DNA of 36,966 bases. Origin: Thermoplasmata archaeon. Its GTDB lineage: Archaea > Thermoplasmatota > Thermoplasmata > Sysuiplasmatales > Sysuiplasmataceae. Each line of letters starts with the position of its first letter. The first letter of the stretch is position 1. The notes under the pieces are model-generated. The model saw nothing but the letters and a program-made list of their open reading frames with translations. It was not told the DNA's origin and did not search any database. Location of the stretch: the NCBI GenBank assembly GCA_021811925.1, contig JAKAPY010000002.1:1-36966 (forward strand). Direction: 5' to 3'. This document shows positions 20,593 through 29,180 of the stretch, piece after piece. The translations under genes were made by a program, and so were the position numbers.

Positions 20593-22121
20593 CCGTAAAA
20601 TCCCCCAAGGGCATGTATGTGTCCGGGGTGAGCTCCGCCGATGCCGCTGAAGGTTGAATAGTACGAGGAATGCACTATGATCATGGGCATGAACAGGGGC
20701 ACGAACGGGCGTGAGGCCGCATATGTGAACTGGACGGGCGTCTCTGCGATGCGTGCTGTGCTGTCAAGGTCCCTGACAATCTCATTCTTTATTCCATGAA
20801 TCATCCTGACTGCAAGTGCAATCAGTTCCGACTGCTCAAGTCCCCCCGCCTTTGAACCAATGATTGAATATGTCTTCTCAAGCAGGTTGAGCGTCTCGTT
20901 CGCCTCCATGACAGGGATGGAAGTCAGTATCGCTGCAGCAACGAGCGGATATTCCAGATAGTGCTTGAGCCCTTCCGTTATTATCGCCAGCTTGCTCTGG
21001 AAACCGTCGGCTGGAAGATCGGATGCCGCCAGGTATGCAGACGAAAGCTCCGTGTCCTCGGACACTTCAAATCCCCATGAATTGAAGAGCGCCCTCGTTG
21101 ACATGAATTTCCTCTTTAAATCATCCGGGGGGCTGTTGATTATCGACATCAGGGCAGCGGACTCGTATGAATTTGTGAGCTGCCTGAAATCGCGGAACGA
21201 GTCAAGCGGGAATGTGCCGTCATACCTCTTCCCGAAGAAGAGAATCGAACTGACGCCTGCAGATATCTCCTTTGGAACATCAAGGTGATGCCTGACCTGG
21301 TGGTCAAGGTCGAACAGCTCGGGGATTGTGCTGTTGAGGTCTGCGCCTGAACATGCGAGCACCTCGGCGGCGGTCATCCTGTTTTCCAGGTTGTGGGATA
21401 TCTTCTCAATACCCTGAAACGCCTGATAGAACCTGTTGTCAAGGTCCCCCGGGTTCCCCTGAATCTTGGCGAGGCCGATTGAAGTGCTCCACCTTTCAGA
21501 CATATCGGCATCCACCAGTATCTGGGCAAGATAACGGAAATGGTTCACACCCCTGACAGCTATTCCGTCAAGTTCGCCGAGAGTCTGGTTCAGCTGTTGC
21601 ACGTATGCGGTGAAGTCGGTATCCGAAACCCTGTAAATCCTTATCCCAAGGTCTTTCATCGAAAGTAGACCAGTTTCGGTCAGTGCCACATATCCATCCG
21701 CGTAGGAGACAAGCTTGTCCAGTAGCGTCGTCTTGGCTATGAAAGAGGCAAGCGTCGACTCCTTCCCGGTTATGTCTGCGCCAAGCTTGCTGAGCGTTTC
21801 CTTCTCCTGCTGCACCTTCTGCATTTCAGCCTGTTCCTGGCCCTTGGTGTGCGCGATTCTGAAGAATATGGACTGGGCTTTCTTGAAATCAGGCCCGAAT
21901 TCCCTTGACTCCTGCTCCTCGGCCGTTTTCTCCTGGGAAATGTCTCTGGTGAGCTGCTCTATCTGTCCGACATCCGCAGTCAGCTTGCCGTAGTCGTCCT
22001 TTGTGAGAGTCTGTATGTAGCCTGCTGCCTTCAATGATTCAATGTCCGCCGGTGCCACATTGACAGTTATCGTTCTTGCTGCAATCTGGTTGAAAAAATA
22101 ATAGACTTCGGAGCACTTCAT
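20589..22121 (-). CDS. 510-aa protein of unknown function
   Basis: No family recognised. An N-terminal region with alternating helices includes a Glu/Gln/Lys-rich coiled-coil-like stretch (residues about 50-115). The middle and C-terminal parts are alpha-helical and include VRHHLDVPKEISAGVSSILFFGKRYDGTFPLDSF and repeated hydrophobic helices such as LVAAAILTSIPVMEANETLNLLEKTYSI. A Gly/His-rich tail (GIGGAHPGHIHALGGFYG) closes it. No signal peptide or clear membrane span is present. It overlaps its upstream and downstream neighbours by 4 nt each, so the three are almost certainly one translational unit. Confidence 0.65.
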   Translation of the reverse strand: MKCSEVYYFFNQIAARTITVNVAPADIESLKAAGYIQTLTKDDYGKLTADVGQIEQLTRDISQEKTAEEQESREFGPDFKKAQSIFFRIAHTKGQEQAEMQKVQQEKETLSKLGADITGKESTLASFIAKTTLLDKLVSYADGYVALTETGLLSMKDLGIRIYRVSDTDFTAYVQQLNQTLGELDGIAVRGVNHFRYLAQILVDADMSERWSTSIGLAKIQGNPGDLDNRFYQAFQGIEKISHNLENRMTAAEVLACSGADLNSTIPELFDLDHQVRHHLDVPKEISAGVSSILFFGKRYDGTFPLDSFRDFRQLTNSYESAALMSIINSPPDDLKRKFMSTRALFNSWGFEVSEDTELSSAYLAASDLPADGFQSKLAIITEGLKHYLEYPLVAAAILTSIPVMEANETLNLLEKTYSIIGSKAGGLEQSELIALAVRMIHGIKNEIVRDLDSTARIAETPVQFTYAASRPFVPLFMPMIIVHSSYYSTFSGIGGAHPGHIHALGGFYG

Positions 22122-23293
22122 TCATTTCCCCAGTCGACGATCGGAAACTGCTTATAAAGACTTTCTTCGTTTAATTTATTCTTAATATTCAATATTACGG
22201 AATTGCTGCTCTCCGACACATCTATGAATGGATCGCTCCCGAGGGCTTGGGCGACAAGGGTTCCAAACTGTATTTTCCTGTCATTTCCGCCACCGAAACG
22301 TGCCGCCCGCTCCCGTTCTATCTGCTCGTATGCAAACATGAATTCATACAGGGAACGGTGCAGCTGCTCCTCTATCTTGTCCTCGACCCTTCCCCTGTCC
22401 AAAATCCTTTCTTCTATTCCTTCAAGGTCAACGAAGTAGACCGTGCCGTCGGGGGATATCACCGCATCCTTGTCGAGCCAGACGTCGTTGAAGTCAAGGC
22501 CCTCAAATCTCCCGTCGTCCCGCATGGACATTGTTCTTGGAAACAGCGTGAGGAGTGCTATGCAGCTCCTGATGAAGTTGCATTCGAACAGGTATGCCTT
22601 GTCGTTGCTGTCGATGTGGAACATGTCGAATATTCTCTTCATGTTCCTGCCAATGACATTCCCTGCATGGAAATAGACTCTTATGTTGGAGGGGACAAGG
22701 CGCAGTTCCTGGACAATCCTTCCCGTAAACCTCCTGTACCAGTATATCTTTTTCAGCTGCTTCTCCAGCTCTTCCGGAAGAAATGCTATGCTGACCACGG
22801 GTGCGATTCTGAAACCGTTTATCGATGTGATGTTTGCCATCTCGGAGACCCTCATCGCAGTTGTCGCGTGTTCAAGCCCCTGTCCTCCGTAAGGTGAGCC
22901 CCTGAGCCACAACTCTCCTGTTATGAAACGGGCGGGGCCACTGGTCGAGCCTTTGAGAATCTTTTCCCTGAGGCTCATATCCCGGACCAGTGAGGAAACA
23001 TACTCGCCGTTGAGAAGTTGCATGGAGAACGGGTCGGTTGTGGAACCTATTCCCTTAACCGAGAGATGGAATTCGGTCCCATCGATTGTTGCGACCGGTT
23101 CAGGAGATATGGCTCCCCTGTTGTCGTCCTCTACAAATTCCCTCTTTCCTTCACTCTCGGCGTTCATCAGTGGAATGACCGACTCCGGCAGGTAGATCGA
23201 ATTGAACCCCTGAGCAGTTGAAAAATGCCTGCTTGTCGAAACGCCATCGGCCGCGTACGAGTACAGGTCGAGCCGTGTCCCGAGCATCTCCAT
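22118..23293 (-). CDS. Protein of unknown function, possible protein-kinase-like fold
   Basis: 391 aa and first gene of a three-gene operon. The segment GLDFNDVWLDKDAVISPDGTVYFVDLEG (residues about 268-295) resembles the catalytic loop plus Mg-binding 'D-x-x-G' strand of aminoglycoside-phosphotransferase-like or protein kinases (D...N...VDLEG). A preceding region GSPYGGQGLEHATTAMRVSEM could correspond to a glycine-rich or helix-C zone, but I cannot align it. A kinase or pseudokinase is therefore a hypothesis only. GGAGAC lies near the ATG, and a TATA-like box is at 23334-23344. Confidence 0.6.
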   Translation of the reverse strand: MEMLGTRLDLYSYAADGVSTSRHFSTAQGFNSIYLPESVIPLMNAESEGKREFVEDDNRGAISPEPVATIDGTEFHLSVKGIGSTTDPFSMQLLNGEYVSSLVRDMSLREKILKGSTSGPARFITGELWLRGSPYGGQGLEHATTAMRVSEMANITSINGFRIAPVVSIAFLPEELEKQLKKIYWYRRFTGRIVQELRLVPSNIRVYFHAGNVIGRNMKRIFDMFHIDSNDKAYLFECNFIRSCIALLTLFPRTMSMRDDGRFEGLDFNDVWLDKDAVISPDGTVYFVDLEGIEERILDRGRVEDKIEEQLHRSLYEFMFAYEQIERERAARFGGGNDRKIQFGTLVAQALGSDPFIDVSESSNSVILNIKNKLNEESLYKQFPIVDWGNE

Positions 23294-23333
23294 TGTTTGT
23301 CTCCGTGAATTTCATACAAATAGAGGACATGGG

Positions 23334-23344
23334 CCTATTAACCC
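23334..23344 (-). promoter_or_regulatory. TATA-like box of the three-gene operon
   Basis: The minus strand reads GGGTTAATAGG about 45 nt before ATG 23293, leaving a short leader with a GGAGAC site. Confidence 0.4.
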
Positions 23345-23494
23345 TTACACAAAATTCGATGTCCCCGAATGGTGCCTTGTTGCGTATGGCCGACTTTCAG
23401 CTTCTGCGGGCCGAACACATTCACCCGCCGAAACAGGTCGCCGCGTTAGTGCTGCACCCGTGAAGCCATCTGTTTCAGGCGCAAATTCGGCCCT

Positions 23495-24169
23495 TCAATC
23501 CCTCGTGAACCTGAGTTTCACCAGGAATTTCAGGTTGTTCCATCCGTCTTTCCAGGTCCTGAGCTTCTTCTCCCCCTGCCTGAGGCTGAACTCCACTGGA
23601 ATCTCCTTGAAGCGGACGTGCTTCGCCGCCTTGATCTTTATTTCCTCCGAGAACGGAAATCCGTTGCTTCTCACATTCAGCTTCTCGAAAACGGATTTCT
23701 TCAATATCCACATGCCGCTCTGCGAGTCACTCAGCCTTACACCGAACAGAACTCTCGTTGTCATATTCAGTATCCAGTTGCCGAACCGGTGAGTCCTGTT
23801 CATCGCCCCTTCCCTCATCTGGCCGAATCTGTTTGCAGTAATGAAGTCAAGCTGATCCCTGTTGAATATGCCAAGCAGAAATGGTATTGCCTCGGGCGGG
23901 TATGATGCGTCTGCATCCATTGTTATGATTGTTTCCCCCGCAGCAGCTCCAAAGCCGGTCTTGTATGCCCTGCCATAGCCCCTCTCCGGCTCCCTTACAA
24001 CCCTGCATCCCTTCTGCTGCGCTATCTCCGTTGTCCTGTCCCTGGAGTTGGTGTCCACTATGATGATTTCGTAGTCTCTTGTCACCGAGTCCAGGTTTGC
24101 CCTGATCCTGTCCACTACGGGGCCTATGGACTTTTCTTCGTTTATCGTGGGTATGATTACCGATATCAC
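23495..24169 (-). CDS. Family 2 glycosyltransferase (DPM/GtrB-like)
   Basis: GT-A fold enzyme that uses a nucleotide sugar, likely with a polyprenyl-phosphate acceptor. Motifs: ISVIIPTINEEKSIGPVV at the start, DYEIIIVDTNSRDRTTEIA, the gate GYGRAYKTGFGAA, the metal-binding DADASYPPEAI, and the acceptor-region SDSQSGMWILKKS. A final region without membrane helices ends at residue about 225. The GTG at 24169 gives the family-typical N-terminus. The open frame continues to ATG 24211 or 24277, but TATA-like sequences near 24216-24224 argue for the shorter form. Confidence 0.88.
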   Translation of the reverse strand: MISVIIPTINEEKSIGPVVDRIRANLDSVTRDYEIIIVDTNSRDRTTEIAQQKGCRVVREPERGYGRAYKTGFGAAAGETIITMDADASYPPEAIPFLLGIFNRDQLDFITANRFGQMREGAMNRTHRFGNWILNMTTRVLFGVRLSDSQSGMWILKKSVFEKLNVRSNGFPFSEEIKIKAAKHVRFKEIPVEFSLRQGEKKLRTWKDGWNNLKFLVKLRFTRD

Positions 24170-24330
24170 GGTGCTACAAGAGGGATTGAACGTTCCTCCC
24201 CTAATAATCATTACCGTTATATTCGCAGCCGTGCGCATGCCAGGGCATGCCGATCTTCCGTGTCCGGCCAGAGCCATTCATAAAGGCGAGTGGTCCCTTC
24301 CAGAATCACATCACAGGGCATAACCGGTTT

Positions 24331-25110
24331 TCAGTTCCTTCCTTCTCCGAACAGCTTGTACGCCACATAACCCATGAGGGCTGCGAAAACCCTGATCATG
24401 GAATGCATTGTCATCTTCCTCTTGAAAAGCTCCAGCGGTTTGTAGCTTGACCAGAGCCTGCCGTATTTCAATGTGAGCTGCTTTCTCCCGGCACCATTCC
24501 AGAAAGCCTGTTTCGCAAAGGAATAGAGGTTCTCTCTCGTCTTGTGGTAGACAACTGCCTCCTCGTTGAACATGACTGGAAAATGGCCGTCGACCGCCCT
24601 GATGTTCATGTCGATGTCCTCCGCCGTTATGAACCACCTGTCGAAGAATCCTATCCTGTCAACAACACTCCTGTGATACACCAGGTTGCAGGAAGGGTAA
24701 GTGACATCCATCCCTCTTCTGAACAGTTCGACTCTCTGCATCCCCATATACGGTCCCTGGCCTATGTAAACGGTCTTGCCTGCGACCACTCCGGGCGAAT
24801 TCATTTTCTTCTGAACTTCGGGCAACCAGTTGCTGTCTGCAATGCAGTCCCCGTCTATGAAAGCAAACGCATCACCCCTTGCCCGGTTGATGCCTATGTT
24901 CCGGCCTTCCCCCCTCTTGCATCCCTGGACGACCAGATGTATGTAGTCATATCTTCCTGCAAACTCCCTGACCGCTTCCGCTGTGCCGTCCTCGCTGTCG
25001 GAATCCACAACAATGATCTCCTTGTCCACATCCTGCCTCACGAGGCTGTCGAGGAGGTCCCTTATGTTTTCCACCTCGTTTCTCACTGTTATGATCACGC
25101 TGAACAGCAC
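24331..25110 (-). CDS. Family 2 glycosyltransferase
   Basis: GT-A fold with FSVIITVRNEVENIRDLLDSL, KEIIVVDSDSEDGTAEAV, the donor-site GEGRNIGINRARGDAFAFIDGDCIAD (DxD-like DGD), and a later ITAEDIDMNIRA segment matching the ED catalytic acid position. The C-terminal tail has a single hydrophobic stretch (IRVFAALMGYVAYKLFG). 259 aa. It probably works with the neighbouring GT2 and the HAD phosphatase in surface-glycan or glycolipid synthesis; that link is inferred from position only. Confidence 0.9.
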   Translation of the reverse strand: MLFSVIITVRNEVENIRDLLDSLVRQDVDKEIIVVDSDSEDGTAEAVREFAGRYDYIHLVVQGCKRGEGRNIGINRARGDAFAFIDGDCIADSNWLPEVQKKMNSPGVVAGKTVYIGQGPYMGMQRVELFRRGMDVTYPSCNLVYHRSVVDRIGFFDRWFITAEDIDMNIRAVDGHFPVMFNEEAVVYHKTRENLYSFAKQAFWNGAGRKQLTLKYGRLWSSYKPLELFKRKMTMHSMIRVFAALMGYVAYKLFGEGRN

Positions 25111-25129
25111 AACTGGGCATTTGTGTTAC

Positions 25130-25139
25130 GCTTAATAAA
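25130..25139 (-). promoter_or_regulatory. TATA box of the GT2 gene at 24331-25110
   Basis: The minus strand reads GTTTATTAAG about 25 nt before ATG 25110. No ribosome binding site is present, so a leaderless mRNA is likely. Confidence 0.55.
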
Positions 25140-25152
25140 CTGACACCCCCGA

Positions 25153-25671
25153 TCAGCTGGACCGGGGCTCGCTGCGCATGTAATCGTCGACAGCCTGCAG
25201 TATACCCTGCTTCCCGACGATTGCATACTTCAGGCCAGCCCTTCTTGCCAGCTCACCGTCAATGTCATCCCTGTCGCCTATGACATACTCGTCGGAGGAG
25301 CCATGGTCCTTCCTTGCCTGGGCAATCAGTCCCGTGAGCGGCTTCCTGCAACCGCAGCCGTCTTCGGGTTTGTGCGGGCAGTAGTATATCCCGTCTATGT
25401 GCGCATCATGTTCAGCAAGCTGCCTCTTCATCTCGTCATTCACCTCCGCCATCTGGGTGGCGTTGAAGTATCCCCTGCCTATCCCAGACTGGTTCGTCAG
25501 CACTATCACCGCTACACCGCTTCTGTTCAGCCTGCTGATGGCTTCCCCTGCGCCCTTCATCAGCCTCACCTGCTCCCTGCTGCTGCAGTAGGGGCAGTCT
25601 TCGATTATCGTATTGTCCCTGTCCAGGTATACTGTCCTTTTTCCCATGTCTTCTGCTGTGTTCCGAATCAT
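25153..25671 (-). CDS. HAD phosphatase, GmhB-like (histidinol-phosphate/heptose-bisphosphate family)
   Basis: HAD subfamily IIIA phosphatase. Motif I is VYLDRDNTI, with nucleophile D and acid D. Motif II is VLTNQSGIGRGYF. The zinc loop is CPHKPEDGCGCRKP. Motif IV is VIGDRDDIDGELARRAG. This combination is that of D-glycero-D-manno-heptose-1,7-bisphosphate 7-phosphatase and the HisB-N group. Given the neighbouring glycosyltransferases, a heptose-sugar nucleotide role is attractive but unproven. ATG 25671 is chosen (172 aa), with a TATA-like box about 35 nt upstream; ATG 25647 is the alternative. Confidence 0.85.
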   Translation of the reverse strand: MIRNTAEDMGKRTVYLDRDNTIIEDCPYCSSREQVRLMKGAGEAISRLNRSGVAVIVLTNQSGIGRGYFNATQMAEVNDEMKRQLAEHDAHIDGIYYCPHKPEDGCGCRKPLTGLIAQARKDHGSSDEYVIGDRDDIDGELARRAGLKYAIVGKQGILQAVDDYMRSEPRSS

Positions 25672-25733
25672 CACACATGCATGAATGTTTTCCAGGTGAA
25701 AACATTTTACAGCACCCTGCAATGCCTGTGGTC

Positions 25734-26174
25734 ATGGCGGATGAGAAGCTGAGTGCGTTGCTCAACACTCTGCAGGTGCCTCTCCCTGAACTCAAGAAGG
25801 AAGCGAATTTCGGCCTGAAGATGCGTATCCAGCATGTTGCATACATGCTCCAGTTTGTCGGGGAGGAGGGCTTCAACTTCTCATTCTCAACCTACTTCAG
25901 GGGACCGTATTCCGTTGATCTTGCCAAAAAATGCTCTCTCATGACAGAGAATCCGGAGGGGGCGATAGGCAGAAGCGAGCTTGCAAGGTGGTTCTTTGAC
26001 CATGACCTCGAATGGCTCAATGCCGCCGTTACAATTATGATGCTCAGTTCTTCCCACAGCGGCGGGGAGAGGGAGTGGTTCGAGGCTGTCCGCCAGTACA
26101 GGGAAAGGCTGAGTGAAGAGGATTTCAAATCCATCCTCGCGGAACTCCGGAAGAGGAAGATAATCGCCGTCTGA
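25734..26174 (+). CDS. YwgA-like protein, stand-alone copy
   Basis: 146 aa. The segment GLKMRIQHVAYMLQFVGEEGFNFSFSTYFRGPYSVDLAKKCSLM matches the winged-helix 'Y-x-x-GPYS-x-x-L' block seen also in the 17166 gene. The C-terminal half is helical and charged. There is no PIN neighbour; the gene stands alone between a divergent phosphatase and the convergent dehydrogenase, whose stop is two nt away. An ATG at 25722 is an alternative, but TATA-like ATTTTACA spacing favours 25734. Confidence 0.65.
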   Translation: MADEKLSALLNTLQVPLPELKKEANFGLKMRIQHVAYMLQFVGEEGFNFSFSTYFRGPYSVDLAKKCSLMTENPEGAIGRSELARWFFDHDLEWLNAAVTIMMLSSSHSGGEREWFEAVRQYRERLSEEDFKSILAELRKRKIIAV

Positions 26175-26176
26175 AT

Positions 26177-29062
26177 TCAGTTGTTTTTCCCGGCCGCTGT
26201 CGCCCTGCTCAGCTGCAGGCCCGCAGATCTCGCTAGCAGCAGAAGCGTCATCTCGGGCGCCCGTCCCGTCGCCTGCTCTATCTGGAGCGCGCACTCTTCA
26301 CCGTCAGTGACAAGCACCGTGCCCTCGTCCATTTCCCTGCCCGCCTCAACAAACACCTTCTTGCCTATCTCCATCGACAGGTTGAAGGTCTCCTTTGCAA
26401 AACCGTAGCTTCCACCCGCGCCGCAGCATCCTGCTTGTATCTCCTCTACTTCTGCGCCAGGGATCATTTTCAGCAGCTCAACGACCTTCCTGTCAGTGCC
26501 GAGCGCCCTCGAATGGCAGGAGGGATGATACAGTATCCTTCTTGCCACGGGCCTGAAATCTAGCCCCGTCTCCTCCTCCCTTATGACCTCCAGCAGGAAT
26601 TCGTGGACATCCATTGCCCTCCTTGCCACCGTCCTGGATCGTTCGTCGTCGACAACGCTCAGGTAGTCGTTCCGGAGGGCCATCACAGCCGATGGCGAGG
26701 AGCAGACGACCGGCGTCCCCCTTACGGCGTAAGGATAGAGGTAGCTTACATTCTCAAGCACATACTTGCCAGCCTCCCTGAGCATCCCAAGATATATCAG
26801 CGGCAGGCCTGTGAAGTGCTGTTTGGGGAAGAGCGTCGCATAGCCGGCCTCCTCCAGAATGCCTACAACCGCCCTGCCTATTCTGGAGTCGAAGTAGTTC
26901 GCATACATGTCCGAGAAGTAGGCAACCTCCCCCTTCTTCCCCGGTCTGGAGACATGCTTCTCAAACCACTCGCCGAATGGCTCGAGGTCAAACTCAGGGA
27001 TCTTCCTCCGCCTGTCGATTCCGAATGCGTGCTCAAGAGCGGATCTCGCATTCCTTGATCTTGCAAGCCTGTTTGAGAGCCTGGCCACGCTTGAGGCAAC
27101 CATCGTGTACAGCTCGTAATCAGAGAAGAACCTGGAACTTCTCCCCACTGTTCCTGCGCCGACGCGTTTGACATGCTGCGCCCTCGCCTCAATCATGATC
27201 TTGGGCGTGTTGACATGGCTCGGGCACTCGGCCGCGCACATCTTGCACTCAATGCAGTAATCGTAGATGGAACGTGCGTACTCGCCGCTGTACATCGCGA
27301 TCGTGGGCACGCCTCCCATGTTGCTCAGCAGCCTCACAAGGTTGTTCAGGCCCCGAGGAGAAGTGAGTTCGCTGCCTGTTGTCTTGTACACCGGGCACTG
27401 CGTCTCGATGAATGAAAGCGTCCTGCACTCCCCGCATCCGTGGCATGCCTCTATTTCATCTATCATTGACAGGGGCCGCTCGTCGAATCTGGAGATTACA
27501 TCAGGTGTGTTCCAGTTGAGCCTGGGCCTGAATGGCCTTCTCTCGTGCTCGGGGCCGAACCTGTATGGCTGCTCTTCCTCCGTGCCTGGTTGTCTCGACC
27601 CGCCAAGTATGTTCAACGGATCGAAACTCTTTTTCAGAAGCTCGAAAGCAGTTGTGAGCCTTTCATCCATGGCATAACGGGCGTAGGGCTGAAGCTGCAG
27701 CCCTATTCCATTCTCCGATGCTATCCTTCCGCCCTCCGCCTTCAGTGCAGTTGCAAGCTCAGTCATGAATGATGCAAGCTTGTCCCTGTCATCGGATTTC
27801 CTGAGGTTGAGGAACGGCCTGATGTACATGATGCCCTCCGCTGCGTGCCCGAACACGAGCGACCTGAGGGCATACCGCCTCGAAATCTCCTCCACAGCGG
27901 TCATCAGGTCGGGCATTTTTGCAGGCGGGACCTCGACTCCCTCCGCCGCGACAACGTACCTTCCGGAGGGAGACGGCCTCTGAAGCCTGTGTATCGCATC
28001 CTTGAGGCCATCCATGACTTCTTCCGGGCTGCCGCTGACATCGACGATCTCCGATGCTCCCCTGCCTGCAAGATCTTCTTTCGAAAGGCTGCCTGATTTG
28101 AATATTGCCAGGAGCCAGTGCATCACGTTCCGGGGAAAGGTGAATCCCTGGTGGACGGATCTGAACGCGGATGCAAGCGTCTGGTCTATGTATTCCAGGC
28201 AGACTGCGTCCTCCCTGGCAGCGGCTGCAAACCTGAATGCATCCTTCGCAGTCCCGAACCCTATCAGCACGGAGCGGGCCGTGTCAAGCCTGTCAACTAT
28301 CCTCATTGTTGCGGATGTGAATATTGAAAGTGAACCTTCTGAACCGATCATGAGGTCAACGAAGTCGATGCTGTCCTGCTTGAACGAAGAAATCCTGTAG
28401 CCGCACGTTCCGCGGAATGGCGCAGCGCCCTCCTTCAGCAGCGGCAGCAACTTTGACTTCAGGATATCGATATCCGGGTGCTGTATCTCGCCCTCTCCCC
28501 TCTTCAGCTCGAGTCTCCTGCCTTCCGCATTTACGGCTTCTATTGCAACAACTGTGTCGTGCATTCTGCCGAAACCGGTCGAAAGGAAACCGCCCGCATC
28601 ATTGGACATGCACCCACCCACGGTGCACTTCCAGCCCTTGACGGGGAAAATGGGAACCATTTTACCGTATTTCTTGAGTTCAAGATTCAGTGCCTCTATT
28701 GTTATCCCCGCACTGGCAGTGACGAGGCCGTTTGCTATATCCAGCGCGAGGATTGAATTCATGTTGCGGCTGAAATCAAGAACGATACCGTTGCCAAGGG
28801 CTGCATCAGTCACGCTTGTTCCGGCACCCCTCGGAGTCACCGGTATCGAGTATCTGCGGCAGAACTGGAGAGTCTCGACGACGTCGTCCGTTCCCTCAGG
28901 TGCAATGACGGCCAGCGGCTCAATCTCGAAGTTTCCCGCATTTGTCGAATACGAGCTCGTCTCTATCGCCGAATCGGCGATCTTGCCCCTTATCTTTCCT
29001 TCGAGCTCGGCTCTGTGCCTCCTCCAGACCTCCTCGAATCCGCCAGATGTGAGAAGTGCCAT
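26177..29062 (-). CDS. FAD-linked oxidase / Fe-S protein, lactate- or glycolate-type dehydrogenase
   Basis: About 960 aa in one chain. The N-terminal PCMH FAD domain carries IAPEGTDDVVETLQFCRRYSIPVTPRGAGTSVTDAAL. The FAD-oxidase C-terminal domain includes LVFGHAAEGIMYIRPFLN, in which the His is typical. Two 4Fe-4S clusters follow (CHGCGECR...CPVY and CIECKMCAAECP), then a cysteine-rich CCG domain. The second CCG half is normal (HPSCHSRALG, CCGAGGSYG), but in the first half the usual cysteines are replaced (SDMYANY, HFTGLP). This is the D-lactate/2-hydroxyacid dehydrogenase Dld-type fusion that passes electrons toward quinones. ATG 29062 fits the TATA box at 29091-29100. Confidence 0.85.
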   Translation of the reverse strand: MALLTSGGFEEVWRRHRAELEGKIRGKIADSAIETSSYSTNAGNFEIEPLAVIAPEGTDDVVETLQFCRRYSIPVTPRGAGTSVTDAALGNGIVLDFSRNMNSILALDIANGLVTASAGITIEALNLELKKYGKMVPIFPVKGWKCTVGGCMSNDAGGFLSTGFGRMHDTVVAIEAVNAEGRRLELKRGEGEIQHPDIDILKSKLLPLLKEGAAPFRGTCGYRISSFKQDSIDFVDLMIGSEGSLSIFTSATMRIVDRLDTARSVLIGFGTAKDAFRFAAAAREDAVCLEYIDQTLASAFRSVHQGFTFPRNVMHWLLAIFKSGSLSKEDLAGRGASEIVDVSGSPEEVMDGLKDAIHRLQRPSPSGRYVVAAEGVEVPPAKMPDLMTAVEEISRRYALRSLVFGHAAEGIMYIRPFLNLRKSDDRDKLASFMTELATALKAEGGRIASENGIGLQLQPYARYAMDERLTTAFELLKKSFDPLNILGGSRQPGTEEEQPYRFGPEHERRPFRPRLNWNTPDVISRFDERPLSMIDEIEACHGCGECRTLSFIETQCPVYKTTGSELTSPRGLNNLVRLLSNMGGVPTIAMYSGEYARSIYDYCIECKMCAAECPSHVNTPKIMIEARAQHVKRVGAGTVGRSSRFFSDYELYTMVASSVARLSNRLARSRNARSALEHAFGIDRRRKIPEFDLEPFGEWFEKHVSRPGKKGEVAYFSDMYANYFDSRIGRAVVGILEEAGYATLFPKQHFTGLPLIYLGMLREAGKYVLENVSYLYPYAVRGTPVVCSSPSAVMALRNDYLSVVDDERSRTVARRAMDVHEFLLEVIREEETGLDFRPVARRILYHPSCHSRALGTDRKVVELLKMIPGAEVEEIQAGCCGAGGSYGFAKETFNLSMEIGKKVFVEAGREMDEGTVLVTDGEECALQIEQATGRAPEMTLLLLARSAGLQLSRATAAGKNN

Positions 29063-29090
29063 TATTACAACTATAAACAAACAGTGGCGC

Positions 29091-29100
29091 GTATTTAAAC
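29091..29100 (-). promoter_or_regulatory. TATA box of the FAD/Fe-S dehydrogenase
   Basis: The minus strand reads GTTTAAATAC about 30 nt before ATG 29062, with no ribosome binding site. Confidence 0.6.
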
Positions 29101-29134
29101 AAATTCGACTCTGTCGCTTTTCCGCGGAACAAAC

Positions 29135-29144
29135 GGTTTAATTG
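29135..29144 (+). promoter_or_regulatory. TATA box of the peroxiredoxin gene
   Basis: GGTTTAATTG lies about 40 nt before ATG 29181. The leader would include the GGAGG site. Confidence 0.45.
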
Positions 29145-29180
29145 AAGCAGGCGGTTACGTCCATCTCCGGAGGCAATGGA

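Noticed and set aside
23218..23463. Plus-strand frame in the gap upstream of the three-gene operon
   Set aside because: It overlaps the start and promoter of the kinase-like gene and shows no protein-like features.
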